This document shows positions 1-15,300 of a DNA stretch of 64,000 nucleotides, one piece after another. Both the position numbers and the translations under genes were made by a program. Under the pieces are notes generated by a model. That model did not search any database, was not told where the DNA came from, and saw only the letters and a program-made list of their open reading frames with translations. How positions within the stretch are numbered: the first letter of the stretch is position 1; each line of letters opens with the position of its first letter. The DNA lies in assembly GCF_032854445.1 (NCBI RefSeq), contig NC_088298.1:8603504-8667503 (forward strand), read 5' to 3'. The DNA is from Liolophura sinensis (Eukaryota; Mollusca; Polyplacophora; Chitonida; Chitonidae).

Positions 1-164
1 TTTTTCACTCTTTTCACGGAAGATATGGACATAGCCCAAACAAACAGCCAACAAAATGGCCCACTTTGGACCATAAACCTAGATTTGTCATGCTGTGAAT
101 AACCTGAAAACAGACGACGCAGACATTTTGCTGTGTGAATTAATGTCTGCGTTTGTGTACGTAC

Positions 165-255
165 CTGTCGAACAAATATCGCCGCATCTGGGTGCACAGG
201 TAAACTGTTACGAAGCTGCTTCATTTCCTTCATCAAAGCTTTGATTTTCGCAGAC
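165..255 (-). CDS. Gene A exon A26 (start of a UBC/E2 domain)
   Basis: Acceptor TGCAG, donor GACAG/GTACGT, phase 2 in and 0 out. It encodes SAKIKALMKEMKQLRNSLPV then HPDAAIFVRQ. The helix followed by SLP and then [IV]FVR at the same spacing is the N-terminal signature of the BIRC6/UBE2O-type UBC fold (SLPLSSSSSVFVR in BIRC6). The catalytic-cysteine part lies outside the window. Confidence 0.75.
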
Positions 256-1717
256 CTGCAAATCAGATGTAAATCAGCACCCCACATGACACTTTTCCTG
301 ATCCCATGCTGCTTTTGTTTATTCTTTTTAGTTTTTTTCATGTGCCTGGTAACTCCATACACTAATTCTAATATTCTTGTTTCACATCGAAACAAGTGCC
401 TTGACAGATTATAGAAACAACCAATGTTTGATTGGTTAAAACTGGTAACGTGGCAGCACTATAAATTTTCTCAGCTACCCACCGCTCCAAACCAGACGTA
501 AAATTGTAGTCAAAAATGTGAACGTTAAAACAGAACTTATTCTGATGACAGGATTAAGGATTACTTTAGTCCAAGTTAAAATAGCAAAGATTTCTTTTAC
601 CTTGGGTCCAGAGCTTGTGTGTTTCCATTGAAACAGTGACTTTCCTGGAAACAAAAAAAAAATAGAACATTTAACACATTTAAATTAAATTTAAATACAT
701 TTAACAGCCATATTTTCCATCCCAATTAGTGTAAAAATGACTCACACTGGAGTTTATACTGTACTAAGTTTCATCAAAGTGAAGTCATTCAATTTAATAC
801 GATAAATGTTATGAAACAAAAGTCCACAACCAGCCAAAATCTGCCATGATTAAGTGGAAAATGGACAAAATGGCCACAAACTCAACCTGGTCTGAAACTT
901 AAATTGGTAAAGAAATTGTACCCAATTTCAATTCGATTCAAGTTAACGAATGTTACAACAAAACACAACTGTTTATTACCGACTGATGAACTAACGGACA
1001 GAGAAAGTGTAAACCTTAATGATAGTCCCCACTGCCACAATCACCACCACCCAAAATCACCCCCCACACCCATTCCCACCCTGCCCAATACCTCTATTCT
1101 GGTGGGGAAATACTGTCAGCCTTTTTGCATGTTTGCAGGGGGTTTATTCCAGCAAATTCTGGGGGCATTATTCTGTGTAGACTGATAAGATACATACATT
1201 TTGTGAAGTCCCAAAATCAACCGCTCGAACCAATGCTACAATAGCTCTGCCTCCAAAGTCAAATTAAAAATTTGCACACATTGCACTGAAAGTTGCGCTT
1301 TCATATGCAAAAAGGTTCAGAAATTTTTAGTCTACATTTTCATCACATGTCAATAAGCCACATACAAGTATTTTCTGTGAGGTTCTCAGGGGCCACAGTT
1401 TGACTGAGAATGGGCGATAACGCTTGTCTCACCTGGAGATCCACAGTATCAAATCGGAGATCGGACAAAGCTGCTTTGTACTCCTCACATAACACTGACT
1501 GGTCAATCTTCAACTGGTCCACAACATCTTGCCACTGTGTGCTAGAGTTATCTGCCCTTGCACCATAGTTATCTCCCCTTGAATTTTGATTCAGCGCATT
1601 CATCTGCAAATGAGATCAATTGAAATAAGAACAAAGCAGTGTTTTCCTTTTCTTTTTACTTTTATATACAAACCAATCTACTGAATTATATTTGGAACTG
1701 AATAAAATGTTTTAGGC

Positions 1718-1761
<44 letters not shown>

Positions 1762-2010
1762 TGATTGGTGTTTTACGCCGTACTCAAGATTATTTCACTT
1801 ATACAACGGCGGCCAGCATTATGGTGGGTGGAAACCAGGCAGAACCCGGGAGAAACCCACGACCATCCGCAGGTAGCTGACAGACCTTCCCACATACGGC
1901 CGGAGAGAAAGCCAGCATGAGCTGGACTTGAACTCACAGCGACCGCATTGGTGAGAGACTCCTTTGTCATTACGCTGCGCTAGCGCTCTAACCACCTGAG
2001 CCACGGAGGC

Positions 2011-2061
<51 letters not shown>

Positions 2062-5000
2062 TGCATCTGATGTAGCCAAGCCATGATTGACTCCTTCCCT
2101 GTCCTAAAATATAGTAGGCCTACTGGGAATTCATAAACTTTAGTTCCTATTTAGTCATGGTACTGATTAAATACAGGATTACCCATAGCTGATAATGGGG
2201 AGTGAGCCTTGGTCTAGTGATTAAGAGTTTCAATCACAAGGACACAATAGGTGTTCAAACCTGTCTTTGGAGAGGCAATTTGTACATTCTCTTGCTCTCA
2301 CCATTTATGGGGCCGTTGTGACAATTAGTGTTCAACGACACCTGTATGGCTGTTTATACAGTGTAATGTTCATAAAAGACTACTTGTCTTTCACTAATAT
2401 TGCGTGCATGGGTGTACATGGCATGTGGGAGCTGAAAGTATATCAGTAACTTGCCACAGGTCATAAACCGATCGTCATGCATCATGTAACTAACAAATTC
2501 TTGAGTATGAGTTAAACAACTATCAAATAAATAAATAAATATAGCTTGTGTTATTAAAGGATTTCACCTATACCTAGGAAAAGTGGATGAAAATTTGAAC
2601 ATGAAAATTATTAGATTCTATATTGATAAGTGATAATAAAAGTGAAGCTGTGCTTATAAAAGGGAAAAAGTTTTTTAATCTTTTTATATACCTACATGTA
2701 TCGTTATTTAAATGGTTGACAAATGGTTTAAAAACATGCAATCCTGAGTAGACATGATTACAGCAATCGCCATTAACATATTTTCCATTCTCATAAATTG
2801 TTCCTCTCTGGCCGTATGTAGGACTAAGGTCTGTCAGCAATCTGTAGCTGGTTGTGGGTTTCACCTGGGCTCTGCCTGGTTTCTTGCCACATAATGCTAA
2901 TCGTCATATTATAAGTGAAATATTCTTGGGTATCGTGCAAAACACCCAATCAAATAAATAAATCAATAAATTATTGTAAATTGAGTATAATTACAGTTTC
3001 AATCAGTTTCTGGAAAGAATTCAGGGAGTCCTCTTCCACTAAATTCTTCCTTGCGATCACAGACAAAGTCTTCTCTAGGACTGGAGGAGAGAAATCCGCA
3101 TCTGTTGCCATGGCAACCACAAATCCTTCTTTAGTTGATGAGTCTTGTTCCGCAATGCGTAAGATCACATTTACGATTTTCATGAGCAACGATTGAGGGT
3201 CAAAGTTGTACCTGGAGTGAAATCAAGGTAGTATCAAAAACCTAAAAACCACTGAACACTGTTCAGAGAAATGTTACACTGATTCATTTTTCAACAGCGG
3301 AAAAATTCTTTGATTCCTCGGATTATACAGAGGACCCTGTCAACCACGTAAGGACTAGTGATGTCACAATAGGCCACATAACACACATATGCGTAGGCTG
3401 CTAGATTTCACTGTTCAACATTAATGTAAATACATGTATGCATAGAATTAAGAATGCAATTGCCGAAGGGTCTTGGAAACAAACTATTTCAAGCAAAACA
3501 TCTGGTTGTGATGTCATGGATACCTTGAGATCACCAAAGAATCTCATGTTTCAGAGACATTTTACTTGTTCGGGGAAGAAATGGGAGAATCAAGGACGAA
3601 GTACACAAACGTTCCAAATCACAGTGCAACGAATGGTTTTCTTTTGTGACGATGCAGTGCGTGTGAGCTTCATATATGTTCTATGAGCACATATACACTG
3701 ATAATTGTGACATAATGAAGGAACAAATGAGTTCAAAGTTCTGAACCGTCTTGTTACAGGAGGGAAGGAATTTTAGGGGTTCCTCATTGTGATGTAATAA
3801 AGGAAAGAACAAATGAGTTCAAAGCTTTGGACCATCTCATTACAAGAGGGAAGGAACTTAATGAGTTCACCATTGTGATGTAATAAAGGAAAGAACGAAT
3901 GTGTTTATACATTGTAGCTTGGACCATCTTGTTACAGGAGTGAAAGAATTTTACGAGCTCCCCATTGTGATGCAATAAAGGCAAGAACAAATGAGTTCAA
4001 AGCTTTGAACCATCTTGTTACAAGAAGGAAGGAACTTTACGAGTTCCCCATTTCAAAGTAATAAGGGAAAGAACAAATGTGTTTATACATTGTAGATTTG
4101 GGCCATCTTGTTACAGGTGGGAGGGAGTTTTATGAGTTCAACATTCTTTGCCTTTCAATGTTACAATTAACCATAGAAATATACAAGGCAAAGTACAAAC
4201 GTTATCAGTGATCATGAACTCCATTCATCCACTATCATTTTAACTATATCAGCGGGATGTTCCACTTAAATGTTATGCAAACCCACCACACATCCACCCA
4301 CCCACACACCCACCCACCCATCCAGCCACCACCTCCACACTGCCTCCTCCCTGCTGCTTAATTTTTGGAAATATCCACCAGAAAAAAAATTGGGGAACAT
4401 CAACATTGTGTTACAAAAGTGCATTCTTAATTTGACAGTAATGGTTTAAAAACAGTGTAACAGTCAAAAGCATACAAAATTAGCCGCTGTTCAAAATCTG
4501 TAAAAGTGGTAAAACTGATTAAAAAATCAACGATGCTGTGCTACAAAAATTAAAGTCATCACAATCATATGGACTAAAATGCACATACAACATCTGAATG
4601 AACTATGACAATACAATTTTGAGAAATCTTACGCGGATCAGATTGTGTATCTATGAAAACACGTACACCCACTGATGGATGGGTGCATTTCAAGACGCCC
4701 TATTCATTCGCAATGAGGGCAAAAATAAATGACTACATCTACTGCTGACACTAGAATTGAGGTCAATAAAATCTTCTTACTTTGCCATGTCCTTCACTTT
4801 GAATTCCTTTGACTTGGTGCCACACAAAGATTGCAGAAATCCAGAAATCTGCATAAAATAATTAAAAGAAAAACATAACAGACATACATCAGCTACCAAT
4901 ATGTGTAAATTTAAATAACTTGAAGAGTGTTTTCAAGATATTGATCTAGCTACTTTTGATTTAAAGAATATATATTCATTACAGACATGAGGTGTGTGAG

Positions 5001-8000
5001 TGAGTGAGTGAGTCCTTGAGGTTTAACCTCGTACTTAACAACTTTTTAGTCAAATGACCACGAAGGAGTGTATGTAATGTGCCTCCCTGTTGCAAAACGT
5101 ATTTCCACTGCTCCTTTATCTAGAGCTGCTTTATTGAGGCGACTGACAGAAGGCAAGTACGTGCACACTTCCCCGCCTGAGCCATTCTACTGATACAGGT
5201 CAACCAATCGATTGTACTATCCCTCCATGCTGAACGCCAAGTGAGGAAGTTACAACTTCCTCTTTTAAGGCCTCACGTGTGACCCGATCCAGGACTGACT
5301 CTCTATCTTCCACCCTGTGAAGTAGACAAGCTACCAACTGTGCTATCGGGGCCAAAAGGTATATATGGGGTCTACACCTTGTGCACATTAGTGTGAGGGG
5401 TAGATGAGGTGTACACCCCACCTATATTATCTGAGGTGTACTGTGCCTCAAGTATACTCCAGCCATGTGCCTATAGCTCATATGTACCTCAGGAACTTTG
5501 AAAAAAATCAACACTTAGAAGATGTTCCTAAGGTACACCTTAGAAATTCTGGAAGTTACAAAAAGTAAATAATGTTCCTCAGGAAGGCCTACACCTTGTA
5601 AAGTTTGCCTCTCATTATTCCAAGATGGCTGCCCTGAACCGGCATACCTTTCACTTTACATCACTGCTACCGCTTGTAAATTTTGTACAGAAATATTGAA
5701 CAACACCTACGTCACTGGGCTCATGGTGATGAGCCCAGTCATGTTATGTCAGAAAACCATAAACAATCCATCTCCACTCTTTGTTTCTAATAATACTTTA
5801 TACACATCATATTTTTTACCTAACATGTAGAGGGTACACCTCCACTGAGGTGTACTCTAGGTGTTCTTGAAATACTAATCTGCATAATTGGCAATATCTC
5901 AGATACACCTCAGACACACCTCAGTTCAGATATGCTACATCTCAATGGTACACCTCTGATGCACCTCAAGTATCCTTCTAGTACACCTTATTAGGGTAAG
6001 AGATATTTCAATATTTTGAAATATATTTACTGGGGCAACAAATTTAAATTTAAGGAGAAAAATTTCAGGTAGATCTTCATAACTTCATTTTCTATCAACG
6101 AAGTCACACTGTTTTCTTGCATTTCTTATTTCATTTCTTGTCATTGTTTACGTATGTTTTTGGTGTACGAATTAAGGAGCAATATGTTATAGATTGCATT
6201 TGATCGTGAGAAATCAGATCAAGATCAGTGAAATTCAACTGGCTAGATTTATTTATTTATTTTGGATGGTCTTCTACGTCGTACTCAAGAATACATTTCA
6301 CGTCACTTGTGTGTCACTTACCGCGCTGGCTGATCTGGTGGCCAGAGGAATTCTGGTAAAACAAGCAGACACTTTTTCCGCTTTTGTCAGCAAATCAACA
6401 AAATCCAAGGTCTGATTAGCCTGGAAAATACAAATTTGTCCTTAAACATGCAGCCAAACAAACCTAATTAATTAAGATGAAAGTCAATGTTATTTAACAC
6501 ACAAGGTTATAATGTTCTTTAACATACAAAGTAAATGTTCTTAATTAACATTTAAATTAGGCCAATGTTCATTTACATGACTGACACACAAGTCAATGTT
6601 ATTTAACACAAAATGTCAATGTTCTTTAACACAAAAAATCAATGTTCTTTAACACAAAAAGTCAATATTCATTAACGTGTACTAACAATGCTAACACACG
6701 GCTGATGACAGGTAAAATCTGACAACACAGCCACTTTCCAAACCCTCTATGAATGGAGACAAAATCGGCAGAAACAGGGTGATGCTGGCTTGCTGTCATA
6801 TCACAACATGATGTCAAAACACTTCTACAGAACTTTAGACTAACTCCCCAAGTTGGCTAGCAATGTGTCTAAGACCTTTCATTACGTCGCCACGGTATGG
6901 CTGAAATATTGCCGATGTGGCGTTAAGCCATAATCATTCATTCATTACACCTAGTGGACACATTAAAAGTTGTTTGTTTACATTAATAGCATAGTTCTGA
7001 CAGGGCATGCTGGCTTCCTCTCTGGCCATACGTGGGAAGGTCTGTCAGCAACCAGCGGATGGTCGTTGGTTTCCCCCAGACTCTGCCCAGTTTCCACCCA
7101 CCATAATACTGACCGCCGTCGTATAAGTGAAATATTCTTGAATACGGCGTAAAACACCAATCAAATCAATCAATAAAATCAGTTCTGATAGGAAAACTTT
7201 TACGTAACTGTCATATCAAGGTAGTGAGCTGAGCTAGAATTAAAGTCCTAGCGATATGTGCAGTGTCTGGTTTGATTTAATGAAGATTTTGTGTTCATAA
7301 GATAAAAATCTCACAGACCATCAGCATGAAGTTCTTGGCTGCAATTTCCTCGGCCTTCAGGATTTTTTCCTTTTCCACTCTCTCTACAAAGGATAATCTG
7401 CTCCACTCTTCCTCTAAAGTAAAGGTAAAAGATCAAAAGCCATAACTAATTGACTAAATTACAGCATGGCTGCATGATTCATAGCATCTTCTACAATAAC
7501 TTATTTGTTTGATTAGTGTTTCATGAAACACTGATTTCTATTGCTCAGGGCCTGATCCAGGGTATTTTTGTGCATGTATCTGTGAGAACAGTTTGGTGGT
7601 CTGACTTTCCCAAACTGACTGACTTTTGGGAGGGGGGGGAGGCAATAAACCTGTCCTGCTTTCCCGGTAAATTACATTACTGATGTCATTTCAAAAAAAC
7701 TTCTGATCATTGGTGGAAAATATTCAGGAAATAGTAGGGTCATTAAGAAAACAGTACACAAGCCTCAAGAAAATGAAATTTTCTCTCTCACTTTTTGTTT
7801 TTCATATGCCTTGGAAGCACTTTTCAAGAACCCTCACATTTCTTGTAACCAACCATCATCTTCATTTTGGAAGCGTTTTTCAAGAATACTAACATTCCTT
7901 GTAACCAACCATCATCTTCATTTTGGAAGCGCTTTTCAAGAATACTAACATTCCTTGTAACCAACCATCATCTTCATTTTGGAAGCGCTTTTCAAGAATA

Positions 8001-9316
8001 CTAACATTCCTTGTAACCAACCATCATCTTCATTTTGGAAGCGTTTTTCAAGAATACTAACATTCCTTGTAACCAGCCATCATCTTCATTTTGGAAGCGT
8101 TTTTCAAGAATACTAACATTCCTTGTAACCAGCCATCATCTTCATTTTGGAAGCGCTTTTCAAGAATACTAACATTCCTTGTAACCAACCATCATCTTCA
8201 TTTTGGAAGCGCTTTTCAAGAATACTAACATTCCTTGTAACCAACCATCATCTTCATTTTGGAAGCGCTTTTCAAGAATACTAACATTCCTTGTAACCAA
8301 CCATCATCTTCATTTTGGAAGCGCTTTTCAAGAATACTAACATTCCTTGTAACCAACCATCATCTTCATTTTGGAAGCGTTTTTCAAGAATACTAACATT
8401 CCTTGTAACCAACCATCATCTTCATTTTGGAAGCGTTTTTCAAGAATACTAACATTCCTTGTAACCAACCATCATCTTTATTTTCGAAGGACTTTTCAAG
8501 AACACTAACATTTTTCCCATGACTAAGTTGCCCATTTTGACATTTATTTGCCTCAGAACCAGGCAAATGATTTGGTCAATAAAACTGGAAGAACGATCAG
8601 GACTGTGACAACAAAACCATGAGAATTATTTGGTCAACAATGCCGGAAGAATAATTTGGACCACAGAACCAGAATGCTTTGGTCTACAGAATCGGAAGTC
8701 CAGTATGATTTGGTCAACAGAACCAGACAAATGGTTTGGTCTACAGAACCAAAATGGTTTGGTTTACAGAATCAAAAGAATGATTTGGTCTACAGAATTT
8801 GAAGTCTGGAAAGATTTGGTCAACAGAACCAGGAAAAATGATTTGGATAAATGAACCAGAAGAATGATTAGGTCAACAGAACCAGAAGAATAATTTGGTC
8901 AACAGAACCAGAAGAATAATTTGGTCAACAGAACCAGAAGAATAATTTGGTCAACAGAACCAGAAACAGCAAGTTCTCCATTGTATAGTGTATTATTCTT
9001 TAGTGAAGTTTATTTGGAACACACACTATGAATAGCTCAATTGCTCACTCATTCAATCTTCAACAACTGATGACCAATCACATTTAATTTAAATTTTTGT
9101 TTTCACACCCACATGAAAAATAATACATATCTGTGACAAGTTTCCATACCGTTGTCTCTGGTGACCTCCAGCTTCCTCACATTAGCCACCCGGGCAAGGC
9201 TGTCGTGAAGCATGTAGAGCAGTGTGTCCAGTATAGACCCCAGGAAATCCTGTAATGTCGACAGCAAAAAGTTTAAATGAAACCATTTTTCAGTCATATG
9301 ATAAAAAGCAGTCGTC

Positions 9317-9382
<66 letters not shown>

Positions 9383-12300
9383 TGTGTCTTCTTGCATCAG
9401 GACAAGTTCATGCTGCCAAATCTCTGCTGCCTCTGAAATATCATGGAAATGCCACTCAATGTGTCTCTAGGTAAATAAACCACATATACGAGCAATGAAT
9501 CGAAACCAAACGGCCATGTCCCTCACACAAAACTCTTTAGTTTTGAGTCACAGAAACAATGTTTTCATACCACTACACCCACCATAATAGATATGCATTT
9601 TGCCACGCATGAAGAATGCAAATTTTGTCACTCACAAAACTGTGTTCAGTTAATTATTATTTGTTTTACCTGGAAAAGTTTGGAATCACTCAGGTTCAAA
9701 ATGGATGTTCTTGAGTCTATTCTTTCCCATAATTCTTTAACCAGATAGCTGATTTCTGCCCTGAAATGGAAAAAAAAAAGCATCGTAGTAATTTAAATAC
9801 AGGCCTATATGGGCTAAGAACCAACGCTTTACAGTTTGGTACAGTTGCTGATCTAAGAATTTCTTTAACAACTCTTCACCTCTGACAGTAATAAAGACTA
9901 TTCTTTCTTTGTCTGTAGTGGAGGAATTGGTACATTTATAATTGGCAGTGGCTAATGACTTCTCAGAGTATCTTTTACTTTATTTCTTTGGACCATTTCA
10001 TGGACAGAAGAAAACAGAGCAGCTACAGGTATGTCATAGTTCAAAACAGCAAAAAAAAAAACGGGCATAATATGTCGAAAATGAATGGTTCAAAAAGCCC
10101 GAAGTTCAAAGTAACTTGATCGAAAACATCCCGACAAAGTTGCATTTCTATACTATGAACTGTTTTGAAACAAAAGACTTCCTGAAAACTGATCTGTGAG
10201 GAACTGACAGAATAGGTCTGTCACCAGGTAAACCTGTAATTCTACACTGGTAAGTGACCAAGAAACTTACCTGGCAGAATATTTGTCAAATTCATCTCGA
10301 TCAACATCCAGCCCCTCAACGACATCGACGCTGACATATGTTCGGATAAGGGCGGGACCTAGCTCCTCCTGGACTGACGGACAGGTGTGGACCATAAGGG
10401 CAAGGTCAGACAGAATGGGCCTCCCCAGCACTCCCGGACTTAAAATAAAAAATATATATTTATTTTAATATATATATGTTTATATATATATGAATAACAC
10501 ACACTTTTCGTTTCAAATCTTACATATATGATATAATTTATGTTATTTCAGTTAAACCAACCATACTCAAGCATTTTTCCTCTCCGGCCGGAAGTGGGAA
10601 GGTCTGCCAGAAACCTGCAGGTGAATGGTTGTGGGTTTCCCCGGGCTCTGCCTGGTTTCCTCCCAACTTAATGCTGGCCGCCGTCATATAAGTGAAATAT
10701 TCTTGAGTACGGCGTAAAACACCAATCAAATAAATAAATAAATCAAGCATTTTTCACTTTACATACAATAGTAGTCTGCTTTATGGGTTGACACTTTAGC
10801 ACGCCGGATAAACCACCGACCTTTGGCAAGTTACTGACAACTGTCCCACCCCTGCACACCATATCAGTTAAGATTCAACTTTTTTTAGCAACAAAATGAG
10901 AGAGTCACAGATTTCACCTCAGAAACAGGCTATCCAGATCTTGTGAGACTGTTGTCATCTTCATCAACCAATCAACATGTAGCTTATACGCATATATAAT
11001 TAGGACAAATTTTCCAGCTGACCTCATTTGTTGTCTTTTTGATGTGTTGACAAACGCCAGCAGAGCAGAGACGACTTTGCTGGCAGACACGGGGCCAGGC
11101 ATCAGTTCTGGCTCCGACAACAGTGCGACACAACAATCCACAAACGGAGACAGCTGCAAAGAAACGATGAAAGCTAGCACTGCAGTGAGCAGTTCTATTT
11201 GGAGCGCTGTTCTGTTGTTGTTGTACTTATTGTGCATGCAGTTCTTGTTCTTAATAGAGAATAGCATTTCTTAAATCTGTATACATTTTTTTTTCTTGAA
11301 TTGGGCCATTTTATTTAGTGTTATACTGGCGAACTGACACTAAAAAAATTCCAAACTGGAATAAAAGCATAAGTGAAAAATCCACCTTTTGTCCGACTTT
11401 TCTTGTTCAGAAAACCTTGAACAAGAAAACATGTCTTTATGAGAAATATTTGTTGGCACGATCCAAATATCCCACAATTTCGATGAAATCAGCTACATTC
11501 TTATATCCTCCTTTCTCCAGCCGTACGTGGAAAGGTCTCGCAGCAACCTGCAGATGGTTGTGGGTTTCCCCCGGGCTCTGCCCGTTTTCCTCCCACCATA
11601 ATGCTGGCCACCTTGGTATAAGTGAAATATTCTTGAGTACAGCGTAAAACACCAATCAAATAAATAAATATATTCTCCTTCAACACTGAACAAAGATTTG
11701 TTCTGCCCGTAAAACAAAAAAAATGAATAATATGTAGTGTGGCCTTAAGGTTAATTGATTCTCCGGCACGTGCAATACGTAGAATAAAAAAGTTAGATGA
11801 AACTGGATTAGGGACAGAAAATTCATGAAACATATACATGTTATCATGATGTAAATGATTCTTCTCAAATTTGGCACAGATATTTCTAGTGTTGAAAACA
11901 GAATATTACATTTCTTTACCAGGCTTATGGAAAAGTAAAGATATGAGTATTTTGTTTATTTTGAGAAAAAGGCAAAAAGAGGCTCAATATTCCTACTACA
12001 GTTACATATATATTTGGTTAAAATGAGCAGACCAGGTGTTTCAAAATTTAGAAGAAATAGGGTAATTTGACAGAAAGCTGATAAGGAGCCCGCCCCTTTA
12101 ACACATGTCCTTAGACTCACCGAAATGCCACTCAATGTGTCTTTATGTACATAGAGCACATGCTGAGCAACGAATCGAAACCAAATGGCCATGTCCCTCA
12201 CACAAAACTCCGGAATGTTCGACAGGTTTTTCTTTTGGATCCTCCGAGTGTTGACTCCCTTTAAAAATAAGCGAATGGTCATTAAATACTGTAAAATGCA

Positions 12301-15300
12301 CAGGTATTCAGTGGCAAAAGAAAGCTAATGTCCCACAAATGAAAAGACACTTACAGAGTTGAGAATGACCTGATTTATCATACAATTTGAGTATGACCTG
12401 GCCTATCAGACAATTTGAGAATGACCTGACCTTTCATACAATTTGAGAATGATCTGACCTTTCCAACAATTTGAGAATGATCTGATCTTTCCAACAATTT
12501 GAGAATGATCTGATCTTTCCAACAATTTGAGAATGATCTGGCCTTTCATACAATTAGAGTATGATCTGACCTTTCATAAGATTTGAGATTGACCTGACCT
12601 TTTATACAATTTGAGTATGTTCTGATCTTTCTTATGATTTTGAGTATGACTGAGTATGACCTGACCTTTCATATAATTTGAGTATGACCTGACCTTTCAT
12701 ATAATTTGAGTTTGATGACCTTTCATAAGATTTGAGATTGACCTGACCTTTTATACAATTTGAGTATGTTCTGATCTTTCTTGTGATTTTGAGTATGACT
12801 GAGTATGACATGACCTATCATACAATTTGAGCATGACCTGACTTTGCATAAAATTTGAGTACTATCAGTCTTTTCCTAGAATTCAAGTACATCCTGAACT
12901 TTCATCAGATTTGATTCATGTTGTAATTATTTATTTAGTTGATTTTGTGCCATACTCAAGAATATTTCACTTATATGACAGCAAACGCACTTGTCAAAGG
13001 CCCCATGCTCACCACCTGGCCACATCACCTGTCAGTTTGACAATCAGTTTAACAAGCTCACTACTTGGTCACATCACCTGTCAGTTTGACAATCAGTTTA
13101 ACAAGCTCACTACTTGGCCACATGACCTGTCAGTTTGACAATCAGTTTAACAAGCTCACTATTTCGCCACATCACCTGTCAGTTTGACAATCAGTTTAAC
13201 AAGCTCACTACTTGGTCACATCACCTGTCAGTTTGACAATCAGTTTAACAAGCTCACTACTTGGCCACATCACCTGTCAGTTTGACAAACAGTTTAACAA
13301 GCTCACTACTTGGCCACATCACCTGTCAGTTTGACAATCAGTTTAACAAGCTCACTATTTTGCCACATCACCTGTCAGTTTGACAATTAGATTAAGCAAT
13401 AGTTTTAAATTACATGACCCATGATAAAAAAAAATGTCACACCGTCAAAAAATGCTTGTATAAGTGTGACTACAATTCTGATTGAACGATGTCAATCAGT
13501 ATTAACTTTAAGGTAAGTGGGTGTGGTCTCACCTTTCCTGAGTTGTCAATCAGTTGGAGCAGTAGTTTTGACTGACATATGTAAAACTGTGACACCTTCC
13601 TGACCAGTTCTGGGTCCATCAGACTAGCATCCCACATGAGGGTCAGCAGCTGTAACAGAAAGTTGCTAATTCTTACGTGAAAAGTTTGGGAAATTAGGGC
13701 ACATGTACCATGTTTAATTATAAAATATAAAAATAAGGCCAAAATAAGATGACAAAATACAATAAACTTATTTAATATTTTGTTTTTCATTTTTTCTTCC
13801 AAGAGAACATAGGATATTAGAAAATATTTTTGTATGGTGGATATTTGGGACCAACTATTGGTATATATTGTCTTTGCATAATAATAATGCCATGCATGTC
13901 TAATAAATTTATGTGAATGTAAATCTGTTGTTTACACTGTTTCAAAAACGTTTATGTAATCCGTATTGTGATAATATTTATGAATATGTTATAAATATAA
14001 ATATGATCAAAATCCAGGTTGAACACATTTTTAGCTGAAAAGATCAAATGCAATCACAAATACATTTCTTAAACATGTGATACATCTTTATTTATAACAA
14101 TCTTATGAAAAAACAATATGTACCCAGTACTCACACAACAAAAATTATTTTCAAGTGTTTTTTCTCTTTAAAGGAAAATAGAAAACAATATTGAAAACCA
14201 CAGTTACAGCTAACTCTTTGCATTGCTTCATCTGAACTTTGTATCAGTTTTATGTTTTCTTTATCTTTAGTAGACATTCTGGCATGGTTCACTTAACACT
14301 ATGTTAACTATGTTAACATATGTTAACATATGTTATGTTAACATAGTTAACATATGTTAACACTATGTTAACTATGTTAACATAACAAGGAGTATGTTTA
14401 CAGGGATATAATCAAGATCAGAAGTTTCATTTAAACTTACAACACGAGCATTCTTCACGATTTCTTCTTGAGGTGTTCCTTGAACTTGCTCCAGAGACTG
14501 ACTGAACTGTCTGTAATGTACATACAATCATGTACTTGGTTACTTCCGCATTTAGTTTACACCATACAGATTGACTTTTTCATTGACTGATTGACTGAAA
14601 AAGAGTACCACATATACAATAGCCTTTATGGGTGTTTTATGGGTGCTGGAAACCAAAGTAAACCACTAACCCTTGGCAACTTAATGGAAAACTTTCCCAC
14701 ATGATAAGTGTAATGACCCAGGAGCCTCTCACCAATGCAGTCGCTGTGAGTTCAAGTCCAGCCCATTCTGGCTTCCTCTCTGGCCGTACATTGGAAGGTA
14801 TTTCAGCAACCTGTGGATAGTCATAGGTTTCCCCTGGGCTCTGCCTGTTTTCCACCCACCATAATGCTGGCCGCCATCGTATAAGTGAAATATTCTTGAA
14901 TATGGCGTAAAACACCAATCAAATAAATCCCACATACTATGTACAGATATGCACAACAAATTGTTGGGCGACAAGCAGTCTTCAACGAATGTCAAACAGC
15001 GCAAACTGCCACACAAATGTCATTGATAGTTTATTGCTACCAAAAAACCTGCGGAACTGAAGGATAAGAAAGCAGAAACATGATGCACAAATTAGATGAC
15101 AGAGCGTGAAAAGTTATTCACACAAATGGCCTTTATATTTTTTCAGGAGAAAAGGGTGTTTGAAAGCATTTCATATGGTGTATATTGTCTTGGTATTATA
15201 AATTCAGGTTGAACTCATTTGTTGCCTGAAAACATGCGTTTACATCCTCATTTTAAAAGAACATTATTATGCAAGACAATATATACCACATGGTGGTCCC

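Noticed and set aside
7800-8500. CRISPR-like regular array
   Set aside because: Units are contiguous 56-bp direct repeats with no unique spacers, and the genome is eukaryotic.
9255-9474. Open frames with an alternating IY repeat
   Set aside because: They are the (TA)n microsatellite translated.
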